From Phycisphaerae bacterium (lineage in GTDB: Bacteria; Planctomycetota; Phycisphaerae; JAAYCJ01): a DNA stretch of 6,625 bases. Below, piece by piece: positions 4,795 to 6,625 of this stretch. Positions within the stretch are counted from its first letter, which is position 1. Each line of letters begins with the position of its first letter. The notes under the pieces are model-generated. The model did not search any database, was not told where the DNA came from, and worked only from the letters and a program-made list of their open reading frames with translations. The DNA is taken from the NCBI GenBank assembly GCA_015486815.1, contig WFQY01000111.1, positions 1 through 6,625 of the forward strand, read 5' to 3'. Made by a program: the position numbers and the translations under genes.

Positions 4795-5889
4795 ATGAGC
4801 AATGATATATCTAAAAAATTGTCGGAATTGCGTCAGCAAATAGACGATATCGATAAGCAGGTAATTGAGCTACTTAATCGCAGGGCACAGGCAGCTATCG
4901 ATATAGGCAAGCTGAAAAACAACACGGGCGTATCGATTTATGCACCGCATCGTGAAAAGCAGGTGCTTGAGCGAATCCATCAGCTAAACAAAGGGCCGCT
5001 GCCTGATAAGGTCTTCAAAGCTATCTATCGTGAGATAATGAGTGGCTGTATCTCGCTTGAAAAGCCTCTGAGCGTTGCATATCTTGGTCCTCAGGGTAGT
5101 TTTTCGCATTTAGCTGCTATTAGAAAGTTCGGTAGCTCCGTGAATTATGTCGATGTCGCTTACATTCGCGAAGTCTTTGTCGAAGTAGCGCAGGGACATT
5201 GCGACCTTGGCGTCGTGCCGGTTGAAAATTCCATTGGCGGAGTAATTATCGATACGCTTGATGCGTTTCAGGAACTCGATGTCAAGATATGTGCTGAGAT
5301 GCTGCTGCCTATACATCATAATCTGCTTGCGAACTGTCCGATGGATAAAATCGAACGGATATATTCCAAACCCGAGGTATTCGGCCAGTGTCGAATTTGG
5401 CTCGCTGAGCATTTTCCGGGTATCGACATTCAGCCTGTGCCTTCGACATCGCGGGCAGCTGAACGTGCTGCTCAGGAGGAACATTCCGCAGCGATAGGCT
5501 CGAAACTGGCAGCGGAAATATATAAGCTGAACATAGTTTGTAAAAATATCGAAGATGATCCGAATAATTCCACGAGATTTATCGTCATATCGAAAGAGCC
5601 AGCAAAACGAACAGGCAATGATAAGACCGCGATTATGTTCATAACCGTACATCGTGCGGGGGCATTAGCTGATGTGCTTGACGTATTCCGTCAATTCAAG
5701 ATTAACCTAACGAGTATCGATTCGAGACCGTCGCGAAAAAAGAGCTGGGAATATTATTTCTTTATCGATACCGAAGGGCATTACGAAGATGAAAATATGC
5801 AACAGGCACTCAAAGAAGTATCGAAGCATTGTCTTCAGCTGACGGTGCTCGGATCATTTCCGCGATCAACAGAACCATTGGATGAATAG
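4795..5889 (+). CDS. pheA: Bifunctional chorismate mutase / prephenate dehydratase
   Basis: This is a 364-residue cytoplasmic enzyme converting chorismate to prephenate and then to phenylpyruvate, the precursor of phenylalanine. Residues 5-90 are an AroQ-type helical chorismate mutase: LRQQIDDIDKQVIELLNRRA with Arg13 and Arg30, then IGKLK (37-41), APHREKQV (50-57) and the closing helix. Residues 93-265 are the dehydratase: VAYLGPQGSFSHLAA (94-108), GVVPVENSIGG (139-149), STSRAAERAA (217-226) and the catalytic STRF motif (Thr260-Arg261-Phe262). Residues 279-360 form an ACT domain with GAL (289-291) and DSRP (309-312), the elements that bind phenylalanine for feedback control; DSRP replaces the more usual ESRP. 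The length suits the three-domain form. AGGA lies nine bases before the ATG. A 17-base gap separates it from the DAHP synthase, so the two form an operon. Confidence 0.96.
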   Translation: MSNDISKKLSELRQQIDDIDKQVIELLNRRAQAAIDIGKLKNNTGVSIYAPHREKQVLERIHQLNKGPLPDKVFKAIYREIMSGCISLEKPLSVAYLGPQGSFSHLAAIRKFGSSVNYVDVAYIREVFVEVAQGHCDLGVVPVENSIGGVIIDTLDAFQELDVKICAEMLLPIHHNLLANCPMDKIERIYSKPEVFGQCRIWLAEHFPGIDIQPVPSTSRAAERAAQEEHSAAIGSKLAAEIYKLNIVCKNIEDDPNNSTRFIVISKEPAKRTGNDKTAIMFITVHRAGALADVLDVFRQFKINLTSIDSRPSRKKSWEYYFFIDTEGHYEDENMQQALKEVSKHCLQLTVLGSFPRSTEPLDE

Positions 5890-5906
5890 TAAAGGTGAAC
5901 TGAACT

Positions 5907-6625
5907 ATGATTATCATATTAAAACCCGGTGCGGATGATAGTGTTGTCGATGCGGTAGTTTCGCGAATCGAGGAGTTAGGCTTTAAGCCTCATATTTCTC
6001 GTGGTGAGTTTCGTACGATTATCGGTGCGATCGGCGAAGAGCAGCCACAGGTCGCTCCGCTTATCGAAGAAATCACGGGCGTCGAGCGTGTCGTTCCGGT
6101 AATGAAGCCCTATAAACTTGCTTCTCGCGAATTTCATCCCGACGATAGTATCTATGACATAAGCGGCGTAAAAGTCGGCGGGGGGTTCATTACGATTATC
6201 GCAGGTCCGTGTGCTATCGAAAATGAGCAGCTGCTGCGAGAAGTTGCACAATCGGTAAAGTCATCCGGTGCGGGCATTCTTCGTGGCGGGGCATTTAAGC
6301 CACGGACAAGTCCGTATAGCTTTCAGGGACTTGGCGAGGAAGGGTTAAAAATACTTCGTGCTGTCGGTGATGAGCTTAATATTCCCGTAGTTACCGAGGT
6401 AATGGATCCGCGCGACGTTGCGCTTGTCGAACGATATGCTGATATTCTGCAAGTTGGCGCAAGGAATATGCAAAATTACAATCTCCTGAACGAAGTGGGA
6501 AAAACTCGCAAACCGATTTTTCTCAAACGCGGATTAGCTGCTAAGATTTCCGAATGGTTGATGTCTGCGGAATATATTTTAGCGGGCGGTAATGAAAAGG
6601 TGATTTTGTGTGAGCGGGGCATAAG
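5907..6625 (+). CDS. aroF: 3-deoxy-7-phosphoheptulonate (DAHP) synthase, class I-beta, C-terminus cut by window edge
   Basis: The frame is open for 239 codons to the right edge; the usual length of about 335-350 residues implies roughly two thirds are present. The enzyme condenses phosphoenolpyruvate and erythrose 4-phosphate, the first step of the shikimate pathway. Residues 1-70 form an N-terminal ferredoxin-like regulatory domain (MIIILKPGADDSVVDAVVSR to VERVVPVMKPYKLASRE), as in the Thermotoga-type enzymes. The barrel begins with IIAGPCAIE, where Cys102 is the expected metal ligand, then RGGAFKPRTSPYSFQGLG (126-143, Lys131 for substrate binding), TEVMDPRDV (163-171), DILQVGARNMQN (179-190) and FLKRG (205-209). 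Later metal ligands lie beyond the edge. The start is supported by AAGGTGA eight bases before the ATG. It pairs naturally with pheA upstream. The symbol aroF follows common usage for this subfamily. Confidence 0.95.
   Translation, partial: MIIILKPGADDSVVDAVVSRIEELGFKPHISRGEFRTIIGAIGEEQPQVAPLIEEITGVERVVPVMKPYKLASREFHPDDSIYDISGVKVGGGFITIIAGPCAIENEQLLREVAQSVKSSGAGILRGGAFKPRTSPYSFQGLGEEGLKILRAVGDELNIPVVTEVMDPRDVALVERYADILQVGARNMQNYNLLNEVGKTRKPIFLKRGLAAKISEWLMSAEYILAGGNEKVILCERGI

Noticed and set aside
5110..5652. Minus-strand open frame of 180 codons
   Set aside because: It is antisense to the dehydratase domain of pheA, which has intact catalytic motifs; the antisense product has no protein-like features.

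Overview
The window looks like chromosomal DNA from a bacterium of the PVC group, most likely a planctomycete of the Phycisphaerae type. This is inferred from the combination of a PEP-CTERM protein, a prepilin-like protein with the H-X9-DG signature, a right-handed beta-helix (pectate-lyase-like) protein and several families of intergenic repeats. No rRNA or taxonomic marker is present, so the assignment is tentative.

Left half (1-3823, minus strand). Reading leftwards, the order is a GntR/LacI-type chimeric transcription regulator (3823-2696), a 135-bp palindromic repeat (2534-2668), a small secreted PEP-CTERM protein (2493-1840), a short nonamer-repeat hairpin (1774-1823), a prepilin-like protein (1749-1096) and a pectate-lyase-superfamily beta-helix protein (1079 to beyond the left edge). 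The last two genes are 16 bases apart and almost certainly share a transcript. I read this as a surface or extracellular carbohydrate-handling locus: a sugar-sensing-type regulator, a cell-surface-sorted putative glycan-binding protein, a pseudopilin-like protein and a beta-helix protein that may act on or bind polysaccharide.

Middle (3824-4794). This AT-rich stretch carries the regulator's promoter (good -35 and -10 boxes on the minus strand), a possible 47-codon gene on the plus strand with a very good ribosome-binding site, a second copy of the palindromic repeat in inverted orientation (4173-4311), and a mosaic of short hairpins and direct repeats (4373-4694). The two inverted repeat copies bracket the regulator, its promoter and the small open frame. 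This is the most unusual structure in the window.

Right part (4795-6625, plus strand). Two housekeeping genes of aromatic amino-acid synthesis lie 17 bases apart: pheA (chorismate mutase, prephenate dehydratase and ACT domain in one chain) and the first two thirds of a class I-beta DAHP synthase (aroF type, cut by the right edge). They supply the first step of the shikimate pathway and the branch to phenylalanine. They appear unrelated to the carbohydrate locus and are separated from it by the repeat-rich spacer.
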